16,759 nucleotides of DNA from DASSWG01 sp041689995 (GTDB lineage Bacteria > Bacteroidota > Bacteroidia > Flavobacteriales > Flavobacteriaceae), in contig JBDNFD010000109.1 in assembly GCA_041689995.1 (NCBI GenBank), positions 1 through 16,759 on the forward strand, given 5' to 3'. Positions within the stretch are counted from its first letter, which is position 1; each line of letters opens with the position of its first letter. Shown here one piece after another: positions 1 through 7,237 of this stretch. The notes under the pieces are model-generated. The model made no database searches. It saw only the letters and a program-made list of their open reading frames with translations, and was not told the DNA's origin. A program made the position numbers and the translations under genes.

Positions 1-663
1 ATACAGCACCAAGATGTGGTGAACAAAAATGAAATTGCTGTTTTTGACAAAGCTTACAACAAATACGCCCTGTTTGCCCAATGGAACGGGGAGGAAAAGT
101 TTTTTGTTACCCGATTAAAGGACAATGCAAAGGAAGAGCTCATAGAAGAATTTGAGCTTAAGGAAAGCACCCCAGACCATATCCTGAGAGATGCCAAGAT
201 CCGGCTAAAATACAAGGAAGGCAACCAAGAAAAAGAGGTAGAGCTCCGTTTGGTCTCTTTCTATGATGTGGAAAAAAACAAATCGTTTTACTTTTTGACA
301 AACCTTTTCGACCTAGAGCCACAACAAATAGCAGACCTTTACAAGATGCGGTGGCAAGTGGAGCTGCTCTTTAAGAAAATCAAGCAAAATTTTCCGCTGC
401 AATATTTTTATGGGGAAAGCAAAAACGCTGTTCAGATACAGATATGGTGCACCCTTATCGTGCTGCTGTTGGTAAGCGTAATGAAGAAAGCACTGACAAA
501 AAAGTGGGCTTTTTCCAACCTGATAAGTATCCTGCAAAAACACCTGTTCACCTATGTGAAGTTCAAGGACTTTTTTGACAGAATGGATGAGCTGATCATC
601 AATTATGACAATAGTGGGCCAATCAATCCATACGAGCACCCAAAACTTAATTTTGAAACCTGA
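1..663 (+). CDS. IS4-family DDE transposase, C-terminal part (5' end outside window)
   Basis: The frame is open from the first base of the window, so the annotated Met at 16 (a GTG) is not the real start and the protein is truncated by the window edge. Two IS4-type signatures are visible. FDKAYNKY near the start fits the region of the second catalytic Asp. YKMRWQVELLFKKIK, about 110 residues in, is the Y-x2-R-x3-E-x6-K motif that carries the catalytic Glu. The role is cut-and-paste transposition of its own element. The C-terminal half appears intact with no frameshift, so the element could be active if the missing 5' part is also intact. The downstream gene seems to have been truncated by this insertion. 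Family assignment is from motifs and is confident; the exact IS name is not known. Confidence 0.85.
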   Translation: MQHQDVVNKNEIAVFDKAYNKYALFAQWNGEEKFFVTRLKDNAKEELIEEFELKESTPDHILRDAKIRLKYKEGNQEKEVELRLVSFYDVEKNKSFYFLTNLFDLEPQQIADLYKMRWQVELLFKKIKQNFPLQYFYGESKNAVQIQIWCTLIVLLLVSVMKKALTKKWAFSNLISILQKHLFTYVKFKDFFDRMDELIINYDNSGPINPYEHPKLNFET

Positions 664-760
664 CAATTACGGGGGGCTTACTGTTTTTCAATTTAACTTT
701 CAGGACGGTTTTACTGGACTGTACAGGTCATTATTGTTTATATTTGGGTTTTATCGGACA
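1..760 (+). mobile_element. 3' part of an IS4-type insertion sequence, left end outside window
   Basis: The element is inferred from the transposase gene that runs in from the left edge. Its left inverted repeat is outside the window, so the right terminal repeat cannot be confirmed. The right boundary is an estimate: the transposase stops at 663, and the next gene gains recognisable, AT-rich, fold-like sequence only from about 780. The boundary therefore lies somewhere between 664 and about 780, and TTATCGGACAAC near 751-762 is one possible end. No target-site duplication can be tested. Confidence 0.45.
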
Positions 761-1228
761 ACAATAAAAAAGAATATTGGTTTACGTATTTTAGAAATTA
801 AAGAATTATCATATTCTAATAAATTATCGGACGATTTAATAAATAATTTCAATGAAGAAAAAGCTGATATTAAATTAGGCTTTGGAGTTTCGGGTAATGA
901 GGAACAAAGTACAATCTCTTTATCAATAATTGTTCATTTTAAATATTCTATTGCTGAAAAGACTAAGTTTAAGGAGTTCTTAAAGTTAGAAACCGAAACG
1001 ACATTTAAGATTTTTAATTATACTGAAAATGACATTCGTTTTGAAGATGATAACAATCAGATTTTTATTAATGATAATATAATGTCAGTTTTTCTAAGCA
1101 CTTCGATTGGTGTAACAAGGGGAATGTTAGCATATAAAATAGCAAGTCTTCCCGTTAATATAGTGTTGCCTTTATTTGATATGAGTCAAATCCTTACACC
1201 TGTTAAAAATAAGCAAAAAACAAAATAG
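605..1228 (+). CDS. Unknown protein with SecB-like pattern; 5' end probably lost to the IS
   Basis: I do not recognise a named family. The frame is open from an ATG at 605, but that start overlaps the transposase by 59 nt and gives an N-terminus encoded by IS DNA, so it is unlikely to be native. A TTG at 734 is the only other plausible start before the conserved-looking part. From about residue 60 the sequence has long beta-strand stretches with a charged, low-complexity middle. The C-terminus has the form SVFLSTSIGVTRGMLAYK followed by a proline-rich end (LPVNIVLPLFD). That order, and the strand, helix and proline ending, resembles the SecB chaperone fold; this is inference from pattern, not a match I can verify. 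It is probably a 5'-truncated or chimeric gene. An attC-like inverted repeat starts about 30 nt after the stop, as expected for a gene cassette. Confidence 0.5.
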   Translation: MTIVGQSIHTSTQNLILKPDNYGGLTVFQFNFQDGFTGLYRSLLFIFGFYRTTIKKNIGLRILEIKELSYSNKLSDDLINNFNEEKADIKLGFGVSGNEEQSTISLSIIVHFKYSIAEKTKFKEFLKLETETTFKIFNYTENDIRFEDDNNQIFINDNIMSVFLSTSIGVTRGMLAYKIASLPVNIVLPLFDMSQILTPVKNKQKTK

Positions 1229-1258
1229 GTTAATAAAATTCCCATTTCTCAAATGTTT

Positions 1259-1450
1259 GCCAACGTTCTGGCTATGGGCAGTGCGGGTAAAAAATACAAT
1301 CATTTTCGATTTCGCAATAAGCCAAAACTTTATTTTTTACTTATTCTTTTTTTGCGCCAAAATATAGTTTTGGCGACCTCGTAAATATACAACTGCTTTC
1401 GGGTTAAGCGCTATTCCCGCATTGACTATAGCCTTTTGTTGTGGTGCGTT
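1259..1450. repeat. ~190-nt structured inverted repeat, attC-like or REP-like
   Basis: The arm at 1270-1287 (GGCTATGGGCAGTGCGGG) pairs with 1416-1433 (CCCGCATTGACTATAGCC) at 15 of 18 positions. Outside these arms, CAAC at 1261-1264 faces GTTG at 1438-1441. Inside the loop is a second structure: 1321-1329 pairs perfectly with 1366-1374 (9 bp), and it competes with a tight hairpin of CGCCAAAA (1355-1362) and TTTTGGCG (1368-1375). Imperfect outer arms with a GTTG/CAAC pair just after a gene resemble an integron attC site, but the length is above the usual range and the core boxes do not fit the GTTRRRY consensus exactly. A dispersed Bacteroidota REP-type element is the alternative. Confidence 0.5.
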
Positions 1451-1473
1451 TTTATCCCCAGTCTTCTCAGAAT

Positions 1474-1911
1474 TTATATAATCGCAAAAATCAACACAGC
1501 AATTGGGATAGCCCCAGTAATCGTTAATAAAACCGAGTTATAATCTCCCTTTCCCTGTCTTAAATATTTACCATCAAAGGTATATAAAACCGTATTGTAA
1601 TCGCCTTCGCCTTGTCTGAGATATTTCCCGTCCCAAGTATAAAGCACTTTTTTATAATCTCCTTTTCCTTGTCTTAGATATTTCCCGTCCCAAGTCGATA
1701 AGACCGTATTGTAATCTCCTTTCCCTTGCCGAATGTATTTTCCATCAAAGGTGTATAAAACTGTATTGTAATTTCCTTTCCCTTGTCTGAGATATTTTCC
1801 ATCCCAGGTATAAAGTACGCTATTATAATCTCCTTTTCCTTCCCTGATATAGGTTTGGGCATTCATGAGGAATGAAGATAGGATTAATAAAGTTGTTGGG
1901 ATGAGTTTCAT
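1474..1911 (-). CDS. Secreted or membrane-anchored protein with six 19-residue repeats
   Basis: The function is unknown. I chose the start at 1911 rather than the longer frame from 1992 because it places a normal signal peptide at the N-terminus: MKLIP, a hydrophobic run (TTLLILSSFLM), then NAQ as a likely cleavage site after about residue 18. Residues 21-134 are six tandem 19-residue units with consensus Y-[IL]-R-[QE]-G-[KE]-G-[DN]-Y-N-[TS]-V-L-Y-T-[WF]-D-G-K; the sixth is degenerate at its end. The protein finishes with a hydrophobic segment (AIPIAVLIFAII), which could be a C-terminal membrane anchor or the closing strand of the repeat domain. The units are rich in Tyr, Gly and Lys and look like a short beta-repeat, so a surface or periplasmic location is likely. 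It is 145 aa and monocistronic. The gene lies within the accessory segment. Confidence 0.75.
   Translation of the reverse strand: MKLIPTTLLILSSFLMNAQTYIREGKGDYNSVLYTWDGKYLRQGKGNYNTVLYTFDGKYIRQGKGDYNTVLSTWDGKYLRQGKGDYKKVLYTWDGKYLRQGEGDYNTVLYTFDGKYLRQGKGDYNSVLLTITGAIPIAVLIFAII
1510..1851 (-). repeat. Six tandem 57-bp coding repeats
   Basis: These are six in-frame 57-bp units encoding the 19-residue repeats of the secreted protein. They are very similar at the DNA level (for example TTTTCCATC or TTTCCCGTC followed by AAGGT or CAAGT at each unit border on the + strand). This similarity suggests recent expansion or recombination-driven homogenisation, and copy number may vary between strains. Confidence 0.85.
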
Positions 1912-2127
1912 TTTTTGGTTTAGATGTTGGGTTTTAGAAATGTAGGTTGGTGTTAATAAAGTTTTTTTTTGGTTTTTTTTGTACTCTACCAATTTTATTT
2001 AGTCACTTTTTTAAGTTAGTGTAAATCTACAAAAAATAGGTCAATTTTTTTATTTGTCGAAGTTGGTGAGGTTACCCATTGCAAACTCTCACTAATGGAG
2101 ATATTAAAAAAATTGGGAAAAGTTTAG

Positions 2128-2268
2128 TCAGAATCTTTTAGATGGGAACATTATCGCGGTTTGGCGTCAAATTATATTGTAAAGAATACGGCTCAATTTT
2201 ACAAGGATTTGGAGAAAGCACAAAGTGAGATCGCCCAAATACAGGAAACTCAATTACAGATAGGGTAG
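2128..2268 (+). pseudogene. Short open stretch without start codon, likely gene remnant
   Basis: This stretch sits in the 443-bp gap between the repeat protein and rloB. After an in-frame stop at 2125-2127 the frame is open for 46 codons without an ATG. It encodes a plausible protein-like segment (ESFRWEHYRGLAS near its start, then an amphipathic, Glu/Gln-rich helix ending QETQLQIG). The composition looks coding rather than random, but there is no start, no recognisable domain and no continuation. I read it as a decayed fragment of a lost gene. The rest of the gap (1912-2127 and 2269-2354) holds the probable promoter region of the repeat protein and small palindromes, and no further gene is seen. 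Confidence 0.25.
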
Positions 2269-2291
2269 AGGGTTTTCAACTGGAATTGCCC

Positions 2292-2327
2292 GAGTTAAAA
2301 CTCAACTTTGACAAAGTTTTGTTTTTT
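2292..2327. terminator. Two adjacent small palindromes, possible terminator
   Basis: GAGTTAAAACTC (2292-2303) is directly followed by AACTTTGACAAAGTT (2304-2318) and then a T-rich run to 2327. The second hairpin plus the T tract has the form of a weak rho-independent terminator for + strand transcription. On the minus strand the pair lies 28-63 nt past the rloB stop and could serve there too. The stems are AT-rich and short, so the call is weak. Confidence 0.3.
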
Positions 2328-2354
2328 AGCTCAGTTCTTTGTTGGCAATAGCAC

Positions 2355-3047
2355 TTATTTCCTTTTGTTTTTATTAAGATAATTCACTAACTCATAGACT
2401 AATGAAACAGGATTTTGTTGATGAAAAGGTAAATTTGATTGCTCATTAAAAAGCTTTTCAGCACGTTCTATTGCATTCTCTTGTGATGCATTTTCGTCAT
2501 TTTCTAATTTGGAATAAATTGTTTGACAAAATTTATATGCTTTACCGTCTTTTTCATAGTTCAGATTCCATTGCTCTCCAAGTGACTTATAATAGAATGT
2601 TCTGTGATTTTTCTGCTCGGTATAATTGAAATGTAAATAAAACCATAACTCAAATGAGTCATTCGAGTAAGCAATTTTATAGCCTAAAGATTCACCTTTC
2701 GCAATAGCGTTGTCAAAATCAGAAAACTCTTTTTCTCCTTGTTTAATATCCATATCAAAGACACACCAAATTTCATCATACTTTGTGTCACTATTTTCAA
2801 TTATAGAAGTGGTGGACTCAATAAGTTTTAATTTGCTCTGGCCTTTTAAATCAATTGCTTCTACGGTTAGCGTTAAAACAGGAAAAGATTCAAAATATAG
2901 TTTTTCGGTTTGTCCTTCTCCAACTATTAAGATTGTCTTATTGGTTTCTTTTACCTCGATTTGATATAAGGATGCATCTACTTTTTTCAGCCAAGCTTTT
3001 TGAGCCTTAATATCTGTCTTTTTTATTGTTTTGGTTTTTTTAGGCAT
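2355..3047 (-). CDS. rloB: RloB-family TOPRIM-type protein of an ATPase/nuclease defence pair
   Basis: This 230-aa protein has the RloB (AbiLii-like) pattern. A basic N-terminus (MPKKTKTIKK) is followed by a strand leading into GEGQTEK at residues 43-49, which carries the TOPRIM-type Glu. VFDMD at 96-100 supplies the DxD pair (D98, D100), and SNDSFELWFYLHF at 128-140 is a hallmark of the family. These acidic residues are expected to bind Mg2+ for nuclease-type chemistry. The gene overlaps the upstream ATPase gene by 8 nt (ATGCCTAA), implying translational coupling and a stoichiometric complex. RloA/RloB pairs were first noticed inside restriction-modification loci, and related AbiL systems abort phage infection; that role here is inferred from family and context. 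No restriction-modification genes are in the window. All key residues seem present. Confidence 0.85.
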   Translation of the reverse strand: MPKKTKTIKKTDIKAQKAWLKKVDASLYQIEVKETNKTILIVGEGQTEKLYFESFPVLTLTVEAIDLKGQSKLKLIESTTSIIENSDTKYDEIWCVFDMDIKQGEKEFSDFDNAIAKGESLGYKIAYSNDSFELWFYLHFNYTEQKNHRTFYYKSLGEQWNLNYEKDGKAYKFCQTIYSKLENDENASQENAIERAEKLFNEQSNLPFHQQNPVSLVYELVNYLNKNKRK

Positions 3048-4359
3048 CTTCTTCAGTATTAATTAGTTTACTGAAATCCCCTAAAAAAGGAATTGCACCA
3101 TATTTACCTTGAATATAATCTTTTTCAAATGAGGCTGTATTTCTAATTCCTTTAAATTGTACTAATGAATACATATGACTTGCTCCGTATTTGTCTTTTT
3201 CTACAAACTCAATTTGGTCGCGTCTCAATAAGTCAGATGACAATAGATTTGTATCGTGAGCAGTAAAAATTAGTTGAGAACCTGTATTTTCACTTGAATT
3301 AAATAATTCTAGAATCTTTCGAGTTAGTAAAGGATGGAACCTAGCATCAAATTCATCAATGATAATGGGCTTTTTGCTTTTCAATGCTTCATAAATGAAT
3401 GGGCTTAACTCGAATAATTTTTTTGTCCCTTCTGATTCGTGATCGCCAAAAGGAAAGGATTCTGTATCATTTGAAACTAGATTTTTGTTAAATTTCTTTC
3501 TCGTTGAAATAAGAAGCTTTCTTTTCTTTTTGTTATCAAAGTCTTTGCGAATTTCCTCATCAACATCATCTGGTAAATCATCAGATGAAATTTCTATTGC
3601 ATTTACATCTTCAATTCCAATATCTCCATATTTTAGAAAATCGAGAATGTATTCCTTTTTTTTATCATCAGCTAAAGAATCTCCAGCATAACTATACATA
3701 CCTTGATGTCCTAAACCACTAATGACAAAAATTGAAGCGAAACTATCAATTAGTTGTTTTGATAATTTACCAAATCCAAAAGTTGCGAGGGTTGATAAGA
3801 ATAAAGAATTGTTTCTGAAAATTTCATTTTCATCAGAACCATCATCTAATAATCTTAAAAGTTTGTTTCCTTCACTATAATTAGTTTTATCAAGTTCAAT
3901 TATTTCTTGATTATCTCTAATGAAAAAAGGAAGTTCTCTATCTTTCGGTTTTCCATATAACCATTCTGATGTAATGTTCTCATTATCGGCTTCAAAACCA
4001 TAACGATATTTTGTGTTTTTGTACCAAAAAATAATTTGGAAAAAACTAGGTTCGTTCTCTGTTTCTGTTGAAAGTCTAAATGGTTCGGTATAGTTTAGAA
4101 CTTTTTCGTCTTTAACAGATGTTCTAACAATTCTGATAAAGCAAACAAAAGCTTTAACAATGTTGCTTTTTCCACTTGCATTTGCACCATAAATTGCCTT
4201 AGATTTCAGAAAAGAAACATCTTCTTTATTATTCCCTTCAATCACATTGTTTCTGTCAATGTATTCTTTTTTTGATTTTATTTTGGCAGCTGAAAGATTC
4301 AGGGTTTGAATATCCTTGAATGATTTAAAATTCCCAAAACTGAATTCTTGAATTTTCAT
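3040..4359 (-). CDS. AAA/ABC-type ATPase, RloA (AbiLi)-like partner of RloB
   Basis: This 439-aa protein has the layout of the AAA_21/OLD-like ATPases. The start MKIQEFSFGNFKSFKD is the typical RecF/SMC-like first strand. Walker A is GANASGKS at residues 58-65, an ABC-type signature is around SEGTKK (309-314), Walker B is IIIDEFD (332-338), and a switch His lies in FTAHD (H368). The middle section is a long insertion that includes an acidic cluster (SSDDLPDDVDEEIRKD). The final strand pair ends at INTEEDA, whose last codons overlap the rloB start. Such ATPases act as sensors or clamps that control a TOPRIM effector; GajA-type, PARIS and AbiL systems are relatives in principle. The role as trigger component of a two-gene defence system is inferred. 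The gene has its own -7 promoter element just upstream. Confidence 0.85.
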   Translation of the reverse strand: MKIQEFSFGNFKSFKDIQTLNLSAAKIKSKKEYIDRNNVIEGNNKEDVSFLKSKAIYGANASGKSNIVKAFVCFIRIVRTSVKDEKVLNYTEPFRLSTETENEPSFFQIIFWYKNTKYRYGFEADNENITSEWLYGKPKDRELPFFIRDNQEIIELDKTNYSEGNKLLRLLDDGSDENEIFRNNSLFLSTLATFGFGKLSKQLIDSFASIFVISGLGHQGMYSYAGDSLADDKKKEYILDFLKYGDIGIEDVNAIEISSDDLPDDVDEEIRKDFDNKKKRKLLISTRKKFNKNLVSNDTESFPFGDHESEGTKKLFELSPFIYEALKSKKPIIIDEFDARFHPLLTRKILELFNSSENTGSQLIFTAHDTNLLSSDLLRRDQIEFVEKDKYGASHMYSLVQFKGIRNTASFEKDYIQGKYGAIPFLGDFSKLINTEEDA

Positions 4360-4386
4360 CTTAAATTATGATTTGCTTTTATTTTG

Positions 4387-4394
4387 CAAATATA
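4387..4394 (-). promoter_or_regulatory. -7 promoter element for the RloA/RloB pair
   Basis: On the minus strand this reads TATATTTG, a perfect match to the Bacteroidota -7 consensus TAnnTTTG, 28 nt upstream of the ATPase start codon. No clear -33 TTTG box is present at the expected distance. The remaining gap (4395-4555) holds nothing else I can identify. Confidence 0.5.
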
Positions 4395-4555
4395 CAAATA
4401 AGAATTGATTAAGTTAGAAGTTTTGCAAATAGATTTCGGGTACCATGGTCAACATGCAGATAAATAAAACTGTTGCATTTATTCCCCTTATATGGTGATA
4501 TTGTCTAACTTCAAATATGCAAATTAACTATTACCAAATCCTTTTAAACACGTTA

Positions 4556-6610
4556 TCATCCAATCCTTATCCGTGCATCCACCGCAATAATCGCCCGTTG
4601 CGAACCAATCAATGGATTGAGATCCATTTCAATAATTTCAGGAGCTGCTTCAACTAAGGCAGAAAGCCGTTGGATAATTTCTACAAAAATTGTTTCGTCC
4701 ACGCCCTGTTGCCCGCGCGCTCCTTGAATGAGTTTATATCCTCGGAGCGACTGCACCATTTTCCCTGCTTCATCCATTGAAATGGGGCTTAATCCAGCAG
4801 ACACATCGTTCAGCACTTCAATAAAAATTCCGCCCAAACCACATAAAACGGTGTGGTTAAAGCCGGGTTCTTTTGTTACTCCCACAAATAATTCCAATCC
4901 TACCAATTGTGGCTGCACCATTACCGCCGTCGCGGAATCTATTTTCATCAACAAATCAAAGTTTTCCGAAACTTGTTCTTTGGAAGTGATATTTAAAACC
5001 ACTCCTTTTGCATCCGATTTGTGAAGCGGGCCAACTACTTTCATCACCACGGGAAATTCCATTGAATCCATTGTGGCGAGCAATTTTTCTTTTGAATTTT
5101 CTACTATTTCCGCAACGCGTGGAATTCCTGCAGCATCCAGCAACTTTTCAGTTTGTGCAGCGGGGAGATAGCCTTCGGAAGCATTATCAATAACGTTTCG
5201 TATTTTTTCAATATCGATTTTTGGCAATGAAATATCTTCAGAAGTTGGTTCCGGAGTATTGAAAACTTGTGAAAGTGCTTTCCCGAGAACTACTTCATCC
5301 GGAAAATTAATATGTCCTTTTTTCAAAAATGATTGAATTTCACGCTGTGCGTTCACCACGGAAGGCAGAACGGGAAAAATTGGTTTCTTGCAAGTTTCCA
5401 ATTTCACGCTCAAAACGTTGTAAACATTTTCAACATCGAAAAGTCCGGGACTACCAAAAACCACGGCCATCGCATCAATATTTTCGAATTTATGTTCGCA
5501 ATAATCAATGATGATTCCCAGTTGTTCTGCAGTTCCCGTTGCCAAAAAATCGATGGGGTTACTAACTGACGATCCGGGATAGAGGAACGATTTCAGATTT
5601 TCAGCGTCTGGACCAGAAATTTCCGGGACTTTCAGCCCACCTTTTGAAAGCTCATCGGTCAGCATCACCGCCGAACCACCGGCATGGGTAATTATGGCGA
5701 TGTTTTTTCCCACCAATTTTTTATAATTGAAAATGGAAGCTACGCTCAAAAGCTGTTCCCTGCCGCTGCAATAAACTATTCCTGCTTTACTGAAAAGAGC
5801 GCGCACCGTCATATCACTACTTGCGATCGCACCAGTGTGCGAAGTTGCGGCACGACTGCCTTCTGCCGTGCTTCCTGCTTTAATTGCAGCAATTTTCGCT
5901 CCTTTTTTTATGAGAGAGGAAGCGTGTTTCAACAACTTTTTGGGATTGGAAATGGTTTCCAAATAAAGCAATTTGACCAATGGATCGGTTTCTGGGTTGA
6001 AATTGTCGTCCATATATTCCAAAATATCTTCAACACTCGTTTGCGCGGCATTGCCGACAGAGAACACGTTTGCAAAAGAAACTCCGAGCGCCATTCCGGC
6101 TTCCATAATAAAAACAGCCGTGGCACCGGAACCCGAAATAAGGTCGCAGCCTTTTGGATTGAATTGCGGAACTGGAGCTGTAAAAACACCTTTGTAGTTT
6201 TCGGTTATGACACCAATGCAGTTGGGACCGATTAGGCAGCCATTTACGCTATTGACTGTTTGTGCGATTTCCTGTTCCCATTCTTTTCCTTGTTCACCAG
6301 CTTCCCCAAAACCTGCGGAAATAATGATAAACGCTTTCGTATTTTTTTCTTCGACCAATATTTTTATTGTTGCCGAACAATATTTGGCGGGGATTGCAAG
6401 AATGGCCAACTCAGTTTGGGGAATTTCCTTTACTTCGGAATAGCTTTTTATGTCCTGAACCTTTTCTTCTTTTGGATTCACAACGGACAAACCTCCGCTG
6501 AAACCGCCAGAAATGATGTTTCTCAACATATTGCCGCCCGGCTTTCTAATGTCGTTGGAAGCGCCGATTATTACTATACTCTTTGGTTGAAGTAGTTGTT
6601 TGTTGACCAT
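4556..6610 (-). CDS. ADP-forming acyl-CoA (acetate-CoA) ligase, fused alpha-beta
   Basis: This 684-aa protein joins both subunits of the ADP-forming (NDP-forming) acyl-CoA synthetase. The reaction is acyl-CoA + ADP + Pi to free acid + CoA + ATP, usually run towards ATP. The N-terminal CoA-binding domain has IIGASN (14-19) and VVNPK (43-47). The ligase CoA domain has GPNCIG (128-133) and the phospho-acceptor His in SHTGA (H258). The C-terminal ATP-grasp part has HKSDAKGV (H530), the second relay His, and ends with EMDLNPL (about 661-667). All key residues are present and the length is normal for the fused form. Substrate (acetate or a branched or aryl acid) cannot be told from sequence. The gene is divergent from norC, and an Fnr-type site sits at about -40 from its own putative promoter, suggesting use under low oxygen for substrate-level ATP. 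Confidence 0.9.
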   Translation of the reverse strand: MVNKQLLQPKSIVIIGASNDIRKPGGNMLRNIISGGFSGGLSVVNPKEEKVQDIKSYSEVKEIPQTELAILAIPAKYCSATIKILVEEKNTKAFIIISAGFGEAGEQGKEWEQEIAQTVNSVNGCLIGPNCIGVITENYKGVFTAPVPQFNPKGCDLISGSGATAVFIMEAGMALGVSFANVFSVGNAAQTSVEDILEYMDDNFNPETDPLVKLLYLETISNPKKLLKHASSLIKKGAKIAAIKAGSTAEGSRAATSHTGAIASSDMTVRALFSKAGIVYCSGREQLLSVASIFNYKKLVGKNIAIITHAGGSAVMLTDELSKGGLKVPEISGPDAENLKSFLYPGSSVSNPIDFLATGTAEQLGIIIDYCEHKFENIDAMAVVFGSPGLFDVENVYNVLSVKLETCKKPIFPVLPSVVNAQREIQSFLKKGHINFPDEVVLGKALSQVFNTPEPTSEDISLPKIDIEKIRNVIDNASEGYLPAAQTEKLLDAAGIPRVAEIVENSKEKLLATMDSMEFPVVMKVVGPLHKSDAKGVVLNITSKEQVSENFDLLMKIDSATAVMVQPQLVGLELFVGVTKEPGFNHTVLCGLGGIFIEVLNDVSAGLSPISMDEAGKMVQSLRGYKLIQGARGQQGVDETIFVEIIQRLSALVEAAPEIIEMDLNPLIGSQRAIIAVDARIRIG

Positions 6611-6631
6611 GATTCCGAAAGGATAAAAGTA

Positions 6632-6675
6632 TAAAAGTAAAGTTTGTTAAAAAGATAAGGTATGATAAAAATCAT
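6632..6675 (-). promoter_or_regulatory. Fnr-type site and -7 element driving the acyl-CoA ligase
   Basis: ATGAT-AAAA-ATCAT at 6662-6675 is a perfect inverted repeat with Fnr/Crp spacing. On the minus strand TACTTTTA (6632-6639) matches TAnnTTTG at all but the last base. Centre-to-centre distance is 33 bp, which places the site near -40/-41.5 from a start at about 6628, 18 nt before the ATG. The same spacing recurs at four other promoters in the window. Confidence 0.6.
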
Positions 6676-6739
6676 ATTTCAAGGTAGGATAAAGTTGAAA
6701 CAAAATTATTTTCTTTTAGAAGAGCATGTACTACCAAAA

Positions 6740-6783
6740 CTGATATTTATCATATTATACGCGAGTTTGAAGTATTAATTTTA
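6740..6783 (+). promoter_or_regulatory. Fnr-type site and -7 element upstream of norC
   Basis: CTGAT-ATTT-ATCAT at 6740-6753 is followed by TAATTTTA at 6776-6783 (7 of 8 to TAnnTTTG). The centres are 33 bp apart and the inferred start is about 6787, giving a leader of about 19 nt before norC. The site is nearly identical to the one upstream of ccoI. Confidence 0.65.
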
Positions 6784-6805
6784 TTGCCAATTATAGTGTT
6801 TAGAA

Positions 6806-7237
6806 ATGTCCGCCAATTCAAGACCTTATATTTTTATAATTGCAATTTTGCTTGCCGTTTTTGGCTTTTACAACTATGTTGTTTACAATACAGACGGCTA
6901 CGTTGCGGTCGAAAAACTATCTCCAAAGGCAGTGAAAGGCCAGCAATTGTTCCAGAGCAACCGATGCTGGTCATGTCATCAATTATATGGTTTGGGCGGT
7001 TATCTTGGACCCGATTTAACCAATGTTTATTCTGCCGAAAGCAAAGGTCCCACCTATATAAAAGCGTTTTTGAACAGTGGTGTAAAAAGCATGCCCCAGT
7101 TTCAGTTTTCCGAAGAAGAAAAGGATGCGCTGGTGGAGTATCTTAAACAAGTTGATAAAACAGGGATATATCCCAACTACGATGCTGAAATCGAAGCTAC
7201 TGGCTGGGTAAAAATCAAGTATCGCAATGAAAAGTAA
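6806..7237 (+). CDS. norC: Nitric oxide reductase cytochrome c subunit
   Basis: This 143-aa protein is a membrane-anchored c-type cytochrome that passes electrons to NorB for 2 NO to N2O. A single N-terminal membrane segment (about residues 8-28) anchors it, with the rest in the periplasm. The haem c motif is CWSCH (54-58), and Met96 in KSMPQF is the likely distal ligand. GLGGYLGPDLTNVY after the haem motif is typical of NorC. The size and the direct overlap with norB by 11 nt support the assignment. An Fnr-type operator lies upstream. A general cytochrome c partner of another haem-copper oxidase is less likely given the NorB neighbour. Confidence 0.88.
   Translation: MSANSRPYIFIIAILLAVFGFYNYVVYNTDGYVAVEKLSPKAVKGQQLFQSNRCWSCHQLYGLGGYLGPDLTNVYSAESKGPTYIKAFLNSGVKSMPQFQFSEEEKDALVEYLKQVDKTGIYPNYDAEIEATGWVKIKYRNEK

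Noticed and set aside
313..666. 117-codon open frame opposite the transposase
   Set aside because: It is antisense to conserved transposase motifs and has no recognisable domain.
1510..1851. Regularly spaced repeats considered as a CRISPR array
   Set aside because: The units are contiguous, in frame and without spacers; they encode a protein repeat.
1912..1992. Longer start of the repeat protein at 1992
   Set aside because: It would put 27 Lys/Thr/Asn-rich residues before a clear signal peptide; the internal ATG gives a normal secreted protein.
4440..4453. Palindromic ACCATGGT region between the ligase and ATPase genes
   Set aside because: It is short, has no partner copy in the window and does not sit at a promoter distance.
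5684..6235. 183-codon open frame on the + strand inside the acyl-CoA ligase
   Set aside because: It lies wholly opposite a well-conserved gene, has Cys/His/Phe-rich low-quality sequence and no promoter; it is an antisense shadow.
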